A stretch of DNA of 52,591 nucleotides from Bacteroidetes bacterium 46-16 (GTDB lineage: Bacteria; Bacteroidota; Bacteroidia; Chitinophagales; Chitinophagaceae): positions 49,595 through 102,185 of the forward strand of contig MKUN01000032.1 of the NCBI GenBank assembly GCA_001897835.1, written 5' to 3'. Position numbers and translations under genes: made by a program. The notes below the pieces were generated by a model, which was not told the origin of the DNA, searched no databases, and was given only the letters and a program-made list of their open reading frames with translations. Position 1 is the first letter of the stretch; every line of letters begins with the position of its first letter. This document shows positions 43,601-51,880 of the stretch, in pieces.

Positions 43601-46168
43601 ATGAATCTGGCACAAAGGATAACAGTACTGGTTTTATTTTGTTTCATTCCCTCATTAACGTTTGCTCAACAGGCCGGCTTTGGTAAAGTAAGCGGGCGGC
43701 TGATCGGTACTAAAAAGGTGCCCCTGGCCTATGCAACGGTCACTTTACTACGTTCAGATTCATCTGTGGTTAGCGGTGACCTGAGCAAAGATGACGGCAA
43801 TTTTTCCATATCCCCGACTGGTGCAGGCAAGTTCATGCTGCGTATCAATGCCATAGGTTATAAAGATCGCATCATAGATGGTATCAGCATATCGCAGGAT
43901 GATCCGAACAGGACACTGGGCAATATAAGCCTCTCGCAGACGGCCCAGGCACTAAAGGCGGTGGAAGTAGTGGGCGAAAAGGCCATCATGGAGATGAAAG
44001 TAGACAAAAAAGTATTTAATGTAGAGAAGAATATAACTACCGCCGGTGGCAGTGCCACGGATGTTTTGCAGAATGTGCCTTCGGTATCAGTAGATGCGGA
44101 CGGCAACCTGAGCCTGCGGGGCAAAAGCGATGTGACCGTGCTGATAGACGGCAAGCCTGCTACCTTACTGGGCAGCGATGTGGCCTCAGCATTGCAAAGC
44201 CTGTCGGCGTCGAGCATCGAGAGTGTGGAGGTGATCACTAACCCATCCGCCAAGTATGATGCGCAGGGTATGACAGGGATCATAAACATCGTTACCAAAA
44301 AGGACCGGAAATTCGGCCTGAATGGTAATGCATCCATTGGGGCCGGCACCCGTGATAAATACAATGCCAGCCTTGGCCTGAACCTGCACCGGGGTAAATG
44401 GAATGTATTCTTCAACAGCAACCTGCGACTGCATAACACTTTTCATAACGTGACCACAAACCGCTCTGATAAGGTAGCGGATAGCCTGGGCGACCGCAGC
44501 TATTATACTTATGAACACGTGCCACGCCATTTTTATGGTTGGTTCAATACCCTGGGTGCCACATGGGATATAGATGACAAGAACTCCATTACTGTGACTG
44601 GCAATGCGAACCTGATGCAACATGGTTACGAAGATTCATCGGACTATTTCGTAATGATACCGGAGACCGATACCCTATTGCACCAATATCGCTACAGCAA
44701 GTCCATAGGCGATCTTTTGGGCTTATCGGCTTCAGCGAACTATAAGCACAAATTCAAAAAGAAAGATGAGGAATTCGTATTCGACGCCAATTTTTCGCGT
44801 TTTCATGCCGACCGTTCGCAGGATTACCTGACTCGTTATTACGAGCCTGTTTCTTTATACGATATTGAAGAAACTGCTCCCGGCAAAGGCGGCACGCATA
44901 ACCTGACCCTAACGGCAGATTATACCGACCCCCTTTTTACCACCAATGGCAAATTAGGGTTTGGCCTCAAGACACAAATAAATAGCTTCAACAGTAAGAA
45001 CGACCCTTTGCTTGATACGGCCTATTTTGATAATCATACAAGCCCCCAATACCTGGATACCGCACTTTGGGCAACATATGACTACCTGCAGCAGGTGCAT
45101 GCGGCCTATGTGAACTGGAACGACCAGGTCGGCAAATTCTCTTACCAGGCGGGTTTGCGGGTTGAGGATGCTATCTATGACGGTACCAATAAAGTGCCGG
45201 TAGATACCAGCTTTCACAATAGTTTTATTGGTTTGTTCCCATCGGCATTCATATCATACCAGTTGCCAAAACAGCAAAGCGTTTACCTGAACTATAGCCG
45301 CCGTACTAACCGGCCCAATTTTTTCCAAATGATGCCCTACAAAGACCTGTCGAACCCAAGCACCGTCAACCAGGGCAATCCGGACCTTATACCGGAATTT
45401 ATACATAATGTGGAGCTGAGCTATAACAAGCAAACAGCAAAAGGTGATAATGTGATCCTTAGCGCCTACTACCAGTATACGAAAAACCTGATAGAGCGCG
45501 TTATAACTACAATAAACTCGGGCGAGCTGGCAGGCAGGCTGATGACACAGCCCCGCAATATTGCCAGCGGTACTACCTACGGCTTTGAAGCCACAGGCCG
45601 CTTTCAATTGATGCCCTTCTGGGATGCGACCCTTAATGTAAATGCTTTCCAGAATAAGATAGAAATAGGTAACGCAGACACCAGTGTGACGAAATATCTT
45701 ACCGATACTAAAGGTTTTAGCTGGTTTGGTAAATTGAATACTAACCTGCGCCTGCCTGCGGGATTTTCGATACAATTGAATGGCAATTATGAATCACCAA
45801 AAGTGGTAGCACAAGGCAGGATACTGGAGTCTTACTGGATAGATGCGGCCCTGAAAAAGAATTTCTTTAAGGGCAAAGCAAGCCTCACTGTGAACTGCTC
45901 GGATATTTTCAAGACCCGCCGATTTATCAATGAATATGACCTGCCTGCTTATAGTCAGCAGATTGATCGTGAAAAAGAGACTCGCATAGGTAATATTACT
46001 TTTTCATATCGTTTCGGCAGGTCGGAGCAGGGAGCGAAAGGCATGGGCCGCCAGCGGAAAAACAAACCGGCGCAAAACATCGTTCCGGTTGAAAAAGACC
46101 GGGAAAATAACCTGAAACAGGGAGATGATGATAATGGCGGTGGCGGAGGTGGCGGTGCATCGAAGTAG
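43601..46168 (+). CDS. TonB-dependent-receptor-like outer-membrane barrel protein
   Basis: This 855-residue protein has a signal peptide (VLVLFCFIPSLTFAQ), then a carboxypeptidase-regulatory-like domain (KVSGRLIGTKKVPLAYATV...). A plug-like region follows, with DVLQNVPSVSVDADGNLSLRG and VLIDGKPATLLG, then an outer-membrane beta-barrel of the OMP_b-brl_3 type (LNYSRRTNRPNFFQMMPY, NVELSYNKQ). It should transport or bind an unknown ligand. No SusD partner is adjacent. The C-terminus continues past the barrel as a basic then acidic tail ending in eight glycines and ASK, unusual for a barrel that normally ends in an aromatic residue. ATG 43601 is preferred over a TTG three codons upstream; CAacTTTG at 43568 is a near promoter match. 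Confidence 0.88.
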   Translation: MNLAQRITVLVLFCFIPSLTFAQQAGFGKVSGRLIGTKKVPLAYATVTLLRSDSSVVSGDLSKDDGNFSISPTGAGKFMLRINAIGYKDRIIDGISISQDDPNRTLGNISLSQTAQALKAVEVVGEKAIMEMKVDKKVFNVEKNITTAGGSATDVLQNVPSVSVDADGNLSLRGKSDVTVLIDGKPATLLGSDVASALQSLSASSIESVEVITNPSAKYDAQGMTGIINIVTKKDRKFGLNGNASIGAGTRDKYNASLGLNLHRGKWNVFFNSNLRLHNTFHNVTTNRSDKVADSLGDRSYYTYEHVPRHFYGWFNTLGATWDIDDKNSITVTGNANLMQHGYEDSSDYFVMIPETDTLLHQYRYSKSIGDLLGLSASANYKHKFKKKDEEFVFDANFSRFHADRSQDYLTRYYEPVSLYDIEETAPGKGGTHNLTLTADYTDPLFTTNGKLGFGLKTQINSFNSKNDPLLDTAYFDNHTSPQYLDTALWATYDYLQQVHAAYVNWNDQVGKFSYQAGLRVEDAIYDGTNKVPVDTSFHNSFIGLFPSAFISYQLPKQQSVYLNYSRRTNRPNFFQMMPYKDLSNPSTVNQGNPDLIPEFIHNVELSYNKQTAKGDNVILSAYYQYTKNLIERVITTINSGELAGRLMTQPRNIASGTTYGFEATGRFQLMPFWDATLNVNAFQNKIEIGNADTSVTKYLTDTKGFSWFGKLNTNLRLPAGFSIQLNGNYESPKVVAQGRILESYWIDAALKKNFFKGKASLTVNCSDIFKTRRFINEYDLPAYSQQIDREKETRIGNITFSYRFGRSEQGAKGMGRQRKNKPAQNIVPVEKDRENNLKQGDDDNGGGGGGGASK

Positions 46169-46209
46169 CCCGGTAGCGGGAGCCGTAAAAATTTGGCTCC
46201 ATTTTTGAA

Positions 46210-46217
46210 TATATTTG
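46210..46217 (+). promoter_or_regulatory. -7 promoter element that fixes the DUF4197 start
   Basis: TAtaTTTG matches the consensus. An in-frame upstream start at 46193 would lie before the promoter, so ATG 46241 is the usable start, with a leader of about 17 nt. Confidence 0.5.
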
Positions 46218-46240
46218 GGAATAACAATCAAAATAAGAAT

Positions 46241-47008
46241 ATGAAAATATTTTTGAAAATAGGTTTGATAGGGGCAGGCTTGCTGCTGAATGCTGTAGGA
46301 GGTGATGCCCAGACATTCAAAGACTATGTGAACAAGGCTAATGACATTGTAAACGGCAAAGGCAATAGCAACAATAATTCCGGGCAGAATGGCATCAATA
46401 ACCTCAGCAATACGGATATTGTATCGGCACTGAGGCAGGCGCTGGAGATCGGTGCACAGAACTCAGGCCAGAAGTTATCAGCAGTTAATGGCTATTTCGG
46501 CAACCAGCTGATAAAAATACTGATGCCACCCGAGGCTAAAAAAGTAGAAAGCACGCTACGCTCTATGGGTATGGGTGCCCAGGTAGATAAGGCCATTGTT
46601 TCGATGAATCGCGCGGCAGAAGATGCTGCAATGAAGGCCGTGCCTATTTTCGTGAATGCCATCAAAGGCATGTCGATACAGGATGGCTTGTCGATACTCA
46701 AAGGAGGTAATGGCGCCGCTACCAATTACCTGAAAGGCAGGACCACTGCGGCGCTCACATCAGCTTTCCGCCCGGTGATACAGAATTCACTGGATAAAGT
46801 AAATGCCACGCGGTATTGGAGGGATATATTTACAATATATAACAAAATACCAATGGTGCAACATGTTAACCCCGATCTGACCTCCTATGTTACAGAACGT
46901 GCGCTGAACGGTCTTTTCGTGACCATAGCACAGGAAGAGAATAAGATACGCCTGGATCCGGCAGCAAGGGTTACCGACCTGCTGAAGAAGGTGTTTGGCG
47001 CTCATTGA
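46241..47008 (+). CDS. DUF4197 family exported protein
   Basis: This 255-residue protein has a signal peptide (KIFLKIGLIGAGLLLNAVG, cleavage near 25) and a short Asn/Gly-rich linker (about 40-55). The DUF4197 core follows: VSALRQALEIGAQNSGQKLS, IKILMPPEAKKVESTLR, and the C-terminal KIPMVQHVNPDLTSYVTERA and GLFVTIAQEENKIRLDPAAR. The family is widespread in Gram-negative bacteria and of unknown function; the fold is expected to be helical and periplasmic. Confidence 0.88.
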   Translation: MKIFLKIGLIGAGLLLNAVGGDAQTFKDYVNKANDIVNGKGNSNNNSGQNGINNLSNTDIVSALRQALEIGAQNSGQKLSAVNGYFGNQLIKILMPPEAKKVESTLRSMGMGAQVDKAIVSMNRAAEDAAMKAVPIFVNAIKGMSIQDGLSILKGGNGAATNYLKGRTTAALTSAFRPVIQNSLDKVNATRYWRDIFTIYNKIPMVQHVNPDLTSYVTERALNGLFVTIAQEENKIRLDPAARVTDLLKKVFGAH

Positions 47009-47095
47009 TAACATGTTCTTTATATTCTATATCACAGATTCACGTATCTTGTGATACTTAAACACGACAACAAGCTATTTTTCTAAACGGACACG

Positions 47096-48715
47096 ATGAT
47101 GGCTCAGCAAGAGGCACTGCAAAACTGGTGGAACGGAGTTTCTTTTGAAGGTAAGGAAAACTATCGCCTGGATGATGATGGAGCATTGATACTGGTCAAA
47201 GGACCGAATAATGCCGAAAGGACTATTGTTACTGTAAGCGAAGACAGTGCTGATGCGGTACTAAAGACACTCACGGAAAAATATAATGAAGCTGCAACAC
47301 GGGTGAAGGAGCTCCGGGAAGAATGGGTGAGCAGTGAAGACAAGCTTAAGCTGATAGGAAAGGTGGAGCGAATGAAAGATTATTTGCAACACGCTGCGGC
47401 AGCAGGTCCGGTGAATGAACTGTATCGCGAAATAGCCGATTGGGAAAAAGTATTGCAGCAGCTAACCGGTGAGAACTACAACTCGAAGCTGAAACTGGCA
47501 CAACAGGCTGAAGAACTTGCCGGCAGCGAGAATTTTAAAGAAGGCGCACAAGCATTCAAAGATCTGACCGAGCTGTGGAAGCAGATAGGCTATGTGGATA
47601 AGGAGCGTAATGATAAACTTTGGAGCAGGATAGAAGCAGCAAAGGATAAATTTTATGAGCGTAAACGCCAATACCAGGAAGATCACGGTAAAGAAATGCT
47701 GCAGAACCTGGACCTGAAACTGGAACTGGTAGCCAAAGCTGAAGAACTGGCCGCATCGGAACAATGGCGCGAAACCACGGAGGCCTTCCGCAACCTGATG
47801 GATGAGTGGAAGAAAGTGGGCGCTACGATGCACGATAAGAATGAAGAACTGTGGCAGAAGTTCATAGCGGCAAAGAATGTTTTCTTCGACAGGAAGAAAG
47901 TACACTCAGAAAGGATAAAAGAAGAACAGGGTAACAATGCCGGTCTCAAGCAAGCCCTGGTAGAGAAAGCTGAAGCCCTTGCGGACAGCACAGAGTGGAA
48001 TGCGACCACTGATGCTTATGAAAAACTAATGGAAGAATGGAAGAAGGTAGGCCGTGTAGCCGGTGAAATGGGAGAAGAACTGTGGAAAAAATTTCTCGGC
48101 GCCAAAGACAAGTTCTATAAAGCCAAGCGTGCGCATTTTGGTGCCATGCGTGTGGAGCTGGAAGATAACATGGCGCGTAAGATGTCCATATTGAACCGTG
48201 CTGAGGTCTTAAAAGACGCTACACACTGGAATGACACTACGGCTGAGCTGAACGACCTGATGACCGAATGGAAGAGTATAGGCCCTGTACCCCGTGAGCA
48301 CAGCCAGGATATGTGGGAACGTTTCCTTGCAGCACGAAAACATTTTTTTGAACGCAAAGATGCGGCGCGGGAAAAACGTAAAGAGCACCAGGAACGGCAA
48401 AAGAGCGAGCGCATCAGCCGGGCGAAACATTTTGCACACCAGCTTGAGGACGAGATAAAAGAGCATGAAGAAGAGCTGGCTGATTTTAAGAACGGCATTG
48501 AAAATATCACACCCGGCAAAAAAGCTGAAGAGCTAAAGCAACACCTGGAGAACCTGATCAAAGAGGTAAGTGCCAAACTGGAAAAGAAACGTAAAAAGCT
48601 GCAGGAGGCCCTTGGTCAAAATGAAAAAAAGCCTGCAAGAGATAAGGAGTCCCAGGCCCCCGCGGAAACAAGTTCGGAAATTGTAGAAGATAATAATGAC
48701 GAGGGGCAGGTCTAG
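47096..48715 (+). CDS. DUF349 repeat protein
   Basis: This 539-residue cytoplasmic protein contains four DUF349 units of about 70 residues: about 130-195, 205-270, 283-350 and 356-425. Each carries the pattern AEELA-x-S-x-W...T-AF-L-x-EWK-x-G...W-x-F-AAK-FF-RK. A long charged coiled coil follows (430-515), then an acidic disordered tail. DUF349 proteins include E. coli YccJ-neighbour-independent families with roles proposed in RNA or ribosome contacts; no function is assigned here. Its last four bases overlap the stop of the convergent 178-residue gene. Either of two adjacent ATG codons (47096 or 47099) could start it. Confidence 0.87.
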   Translation: MMAQQEALQNWWNGVSFEGKENYRLDDDGALILVKGPNNAERTIVTVSEDSADAVLKTLTEKYNEAATRVKELREEWVSSEDKLKLIGKVERMKDYLQHAAAAGPVNELYREIADWEKVLQQLTGENYNSKLKLAQQAEELAGSENFKEGAQAFKDLTELWKQIGYVDKERNDKLWSRIEAAKDKFYERKRQYQEDHGKEMLQNLDLKLELVAKAEELAASEQWRETTEAFRNLMDEWKKVGATMHDKNEELWQKFIAAKNVFFDRKKVHSERIKEEQGNNAGLKQALVEKAEALADSTEWNATTDAYEKLMEEWKKVGRVAGEMGEELWKKFLGAKDKFYKAKRAHFGAMRVELEDNMARKMSILNRAEVLKDATHWNDTTAELNDLMTEWKSIGPVPREHSQDMWERFLAARKHFFERKDAAREKRKEHQERQKSERISRAKHFAHQLEDEIKEHEEELADFKNGIENITPGKKAEELKQHLENLIKEVSAKLEKKRKKLQEALGQNEKKPARDKESQAPAETSSEIVEDNNDEGQV

Positions 48716-49248
48716 CGCAATTGCCGCCCTGCATTTTCCAGCACGGTATTGTATAGTTTCCCTAGTTGGGATACTACCGTAGTTTTCATCATTCCCCTTG
48801 TTTTGAAGCAGACAATGTAATTATCGAGCAGGAAGCGGAATGATATGACATTAGGCCCCTCGGTGATGCTGCCATCGCCCATCATATAATAATCATCAGG
48901 TTTTGCCTCAGGCACAATACCGAGCACATTGTATTCGTTTTCTACTTTTTCACCTTTTTTCACTGTAGCAAGGTTATCTGCATGTTCTTTTTTTAAGGCC
49001 ATGAAAGCGGTCTGTACATCCTTATACTTTTTGTATTCGATATATATTTTCACAAAGCCGTTATCCGACCTGAATTCGCAGCGGTCCTTTTTAGAGATCA
49101 ATTGCTTAACGGCTTGCCGTTCATTAGCATAAAGCAGGGAATTTATTTGCTGCGCACTAAGCAGGGCACAGGGCGAGGGTGTTTTATGTGCAAAGAGCGA
49201 TAGTGACGGGGCAAGCATAAAAGCAAATAAAAGTACCAGGTATCTCAT
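48712..49248 (-). CDS. Exported protein of unknown function
   Basis: This 178-residue protein has a signal peptide (MRYLVLLFAFMLAPSLSLFA). The mature part begins CALLSAQQINSLL, which is like the first segment of small secreted proteins of the DUF3558 type. Then come CEFRSDNGFVKIYIEYKK, a mid-region with alternating strands, and a helical C-terminus. Three cysteines (27, 57 and 147) are present. I do not recognise a family firmly. It is 42 bp downstream of the protease gene on the same strand and may be co-transcribed with it. It overlaps the DUF349 gene by 4 bp at the 3' end. Confidence 0.65.
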   Translation of the reverse strand: MRYLVLLFAFMLAPSLSLFAHKTPSPCALLSAQQINSLLYANERQAVKQLISKKDRCEFRSDNGFVKIYIEYKKYKDVQTAFMALKKEHADNLATVKKGEKVENEYNVLGIVPEAKPDDYYMMGDGSITEGPNVISFRFLLDNYIVCFKTRGMMKTTVVSQLGKLYNTVLENAGRQLR

Positions 49249-49290
49249 TGCATGTTTTTTTAGAGGTATTTACAAAAATAAGGGTTTATG

Positions 49291-50394
49291 CTATTTTTCT
49301 TCCAATATCGGCTCACAGCCATATTGCTCGATAAGCAAGGTGTCGTAATAATCCGCTTTCTGAAAGAGATCACGATACATATGTTCGCCTACATCCGGGG
49401 TCATATCAAGGTCGTATACAAGGGAGCTTAGTACGATGTTCTCGCCATGAAGGCTGAAAAGCATGCCGCGCAGATCGAAGTTTTGTTTCAGCAAATAAGT
49501 GTATAACTCCTTGATACCACTGCGGGGCAGTTTGCACAGGTAGGCATCGCTCACCACAAAATAGTTATCCGGGTTATAAGCGATCTTTATTTTGGCCGAG
49601 CCCTCTTCTACCTCCCAGTGGTTGGTGCCGGTACGTGCCAGGTCTTTATCATAACCCAATTTTACCAGGATATCTTCTATTACTTTGGCAATGCCCGATA
49701 GCGGGGCCTCTGCAGGTTCATCCTTTTTAGGGAACTGGATCTTGGTACCGCAATTAGGACAATATTGACCGGCTTCCAGTGTTTGCTCCGTTACCAATGT
49801 GCTGCATGAGGGGCAGCGTATGGCCAGTTCCCCACGGTGCGGCATATATTGGTCGAGGGCCTCTTTAAGATACGAGGAAGGCAAGGCAAAGCCCAGGTTG
49901 TCACCACCTTTGATGATAAAAGTATTTACCCCTACCACTTCACCATTTTCATTCACCAGCGGGCCGCCGCTGTTGCCCGGGTTTATAGCAGCGTCTATCT
50001 GTATGTATTTGATGCCTTGCTGTATCCGGTCAACGCGCGATATTACACCTTGTGTGGCACTGTAATTAAGGCCATAAGGGTGGCCTATGGCCACTACCGT
50101 ATCGCCATCGTGCATGGTCTCGTAGTTGCCAAGTTTTATATCGGGCAATGCATGGAGGTCCAGCGGGGGTAAAAGGAAGGCGATATCGTAGCGGCTATCG
50201 GTAAAGACAACCTCGGCCAGCCGTTTCTCAAAAATGCGTCCTTTTACGGTCACCCGGTGGCTGTCGCCAACCACGTGATTATTGGTAACGATGAGGTCAT
50301 ATTGTTTAAGATAGAAGCCTGTGCCGGTGCCTGTTTTGGTAGCTATCTGCACTACGGCGTCCTGGAATTGTTCTATCGTTTCCTGTATGGTCAT
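49291..50394 (-). CDS. Cytoplasmic trypsin-like protease with zinc ribbon and YbjN-like domain
   Basis: This 367-residue protein has no signal peptide. Residues about 8-185 form an HtrA/trypsin-type serine protease with a complete triad: His40 (TNNHVVG), Asp70 (SRYDIAFL) and Ser142 (NPGNSGGPLV). A zinc ribbon follows (CPSC 194-197 and CPNC 212-215) where PDZ domains would be expected. The C-terminal about 135 residues resemble a YbjN/type III chaperone-like fold (IKIAYNPDNYFVVSDAYL, LRGMLFSLHGENIVLSS), a weak match made by eye. The start codon shares one base with the upstream stop (TAATG), implying translational coupling to the 463-residue partner. Most HtrA proteases are periplasmic, so a cytoplasmic version without PDZ is unusual. 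Confidence 0.83.
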   Translation of the reverse strand: MTIQETIEQFQDAVVQIATKTGTGTGFYLKQYDLIVTNNHVVGDSHRVTVKGRIFEKRLAEVVFTDSRYDIAFLLPPLDLHALPDIKLGNYETMHDGDTVVAIGHPYGLNYSATQGVISRVDRIQQGIKYIQIDAAINPGNSGGPLVNENGEVVGVNTFIIKGGDNLGFALPSSYLKEALDQYMPHRGELAIRCPSCSTLVTEQTLEAGQYCPNCGTKIQFPKKDEPAEAPLSGIAKVIEDILVKLGYDKDLARTGTNHWEVEEGSAKIKIAYNPDNYFVVSDAYLCKLPRSGIKELYTYLLKQNFDLRGMLFSLHGENIVLSSLVYDLDMTPDVGEHMYRDLFQKADYYDTLLIEQYGCEPILEEK

Positions 50395-51785
50395 TATCGT
50401 TTTGTTTCAAGGTTAAGGTTGGCCATCTGCTCTGTGAAGCTGGTGCCGAAGGCATATAAGTTATCGTATGCTACCAGGTTGTGGTCCCACCGCAGGTTCG
50501 GGAACTTGTCGGTATAGCGATTCACTGCTTCATCGGTTGCTTTGCGTATAGCCTGTTTGTTGAACTCGCTTTTTGCCGGATCAAATAAAGGCTGCTGCAT
50601 CCCTAATGCCGTGAAATATTTGGCATGCATTACTGCCATGTAAATTGTGGCGAGATCGGCAAGCACACGGGGCATGCTGTATATGAACTGGTTGTACATT
50701 ACGCCATACTCATTCAGCACCAGTGCCAGTGCCGGGTACTTATTGTCGATATACCAGCGTGAATCATTATTGGCATTGATGATATGCTCCCGCACCTTAT
50801 CGGTAGGCCCAGGTGAGCTTATGGCAAAAGAGCTTTTACTGCGATATACCGATGCGCTGAACTCTTCACGTGTTATGTCAAGCAGTTTGCGCACAGCCTC
50901 TTTCATCATCTGGTTGCGCTCCACGAGTGTTATCTCTTCTTTCTTTTCCCAGTAAAGTGCATGTATGCGTTCCAGTTGGGTGAGCAGTTTGCCTTCGGGA
51001 GTTATGAGGAAGTCTATCCGGTAAACAAGCGCAAGCAGCATATAGGCAATAGAACCTGAGAAAGAATCCTGGTTCAGTTCGCCTGCATTATTGAGTGTAT
51101 CCTGTATCCATTTGCGAAACCAGGTATACTTCATGTCCAGTTCTGCCGGGTCTAAGGCTTTTATGTGGTCTATGCCGGTTGGTTTCAGTGTTTCAAAATC
51201 GGCCAGGAGCAGGTCGTCCTGCCTGTCGGCTTTGGTAGCCAGTTCACGTAGTCCGTAATACATTTTGTTGGGGCTGGCCGAGGGTACCTCTGTGTCAAAG
51301 ACCATGCATAAAGTGTTATCACCATCTATGGCACTGCGGGTGTAGTATAGGCTGAAATTCATTTCGAGCAGCCTGCGCATTACGGCAGTTGCTGGTGTGT
51401 CCATTACGGCCAGGGGCACACGGGCGGTAAGCCTGTCACCATCGCACTCGCCATGCACTTGTTTCGAGCCCTGCAAGATATCGAATGTGAAGCTGCGCCC
51501 GTCTGGCCGGAAGCGAATATTATCTTCCACATCGTCGCGCAGGTAATCGAATAATGCTGCAAATGCTTCCGTATAGTTTTTTTCTTTGAAGCGGTCTTCG
51601 GCTATATACCAGCTTTGGGTTTTTTTATAGCTTTTATTGTTATCGCTGTAGCGCCCGAAACGAATGCCATCGAGCCCGGTAAAAGGTGCAGCTATAGCTG
51701 AGGCTTCAGCCGAAACATGTTCATGGCTTTCCCTGTTTTGCTGTTGTTCCTCGTTCTTACCGAAAAGTTTATCTAACCAGCCCAT
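50394..51785 (-). CDS. Unknown protein coupled to the trypsin-like protease
   Basis: This 463-residue cytoplasmic protein starts MGWLDKLFGK, a short amphipathic N-terminus. Residues about 95-200 (RFRPDGRSFTFDILQG, LLEMNFSLYYTRSAIDGDNTLCMVFD) have the strand-helix pattern of YbjN-like domains, echoing the end of the protease. Residues 200-463 appear largely helical and match nothing I know. The gene ends on the first base of the protease start codon, and a promoter lies 36 bp upstream, so the pair forms one unit. A role as adaptor, substrate or regulator of the protease is an inference. Confidence 0.7.
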   Translation of the reverse strand: MGWLDKLFGKNEEQQQNRESHEHVSAEASAIAAPFTGLDGIRFGRYSDNNKSYKKTQSWYIAEDRFKEKNYTEAFAALFDYLRDDVEDNIRFRPDGRSFTFDILQGSKQVHGECDGDRLTARVPLAVMDTPATAVMRRLLEMNFSLYYTRSAIDGDNTLCMVFDTEVPSASPNKMYYGLRELATKADRQDDLLLADFETLKPTGIDHIKALDPAELDMKYTWFRKWIQDTLNNAGELNQDSFSGSIAYMLLALVYRIDFLITPEGKLLTQLERIHALYWEKKEEITLVERNQMMKEAVRKLLDITREEFSASVYRSKSSFAISSPGPTDKVREHIINANNDSRWYIDNKYPALALVLNEYGVMYNQFIYSMPRVLADLATIYMAVMHAKYFTALGMQQPLFDPAKSEFNKQAIRKATDEAVNRYTDKFPNLRWDHNLVAYDNLYAFGTSFTEQMANLNLETKR

Positions 51786-51821
51786 TTATATCTTAATAAT
51801 ATTTTAGCCTGCATAAAAATA

Positions 51822-51829
51822 CAAAAGTA
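51822..51829 (-). promoter_or_regulatory. -7 promoter element of the protease operon
   Basis: The minus-strand TActTTTG (51829 to 51822) matches the consensus; the predicted leader is about 30 nt. It makes the operon independent of the upstream ribonuclease Z gene. Confidence 0.5.
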
Positions 51830-51880
51830 TCAGGCAGGCAATTTACATGAAGCTTTCTGTATATCGACGGGAGCATATCC

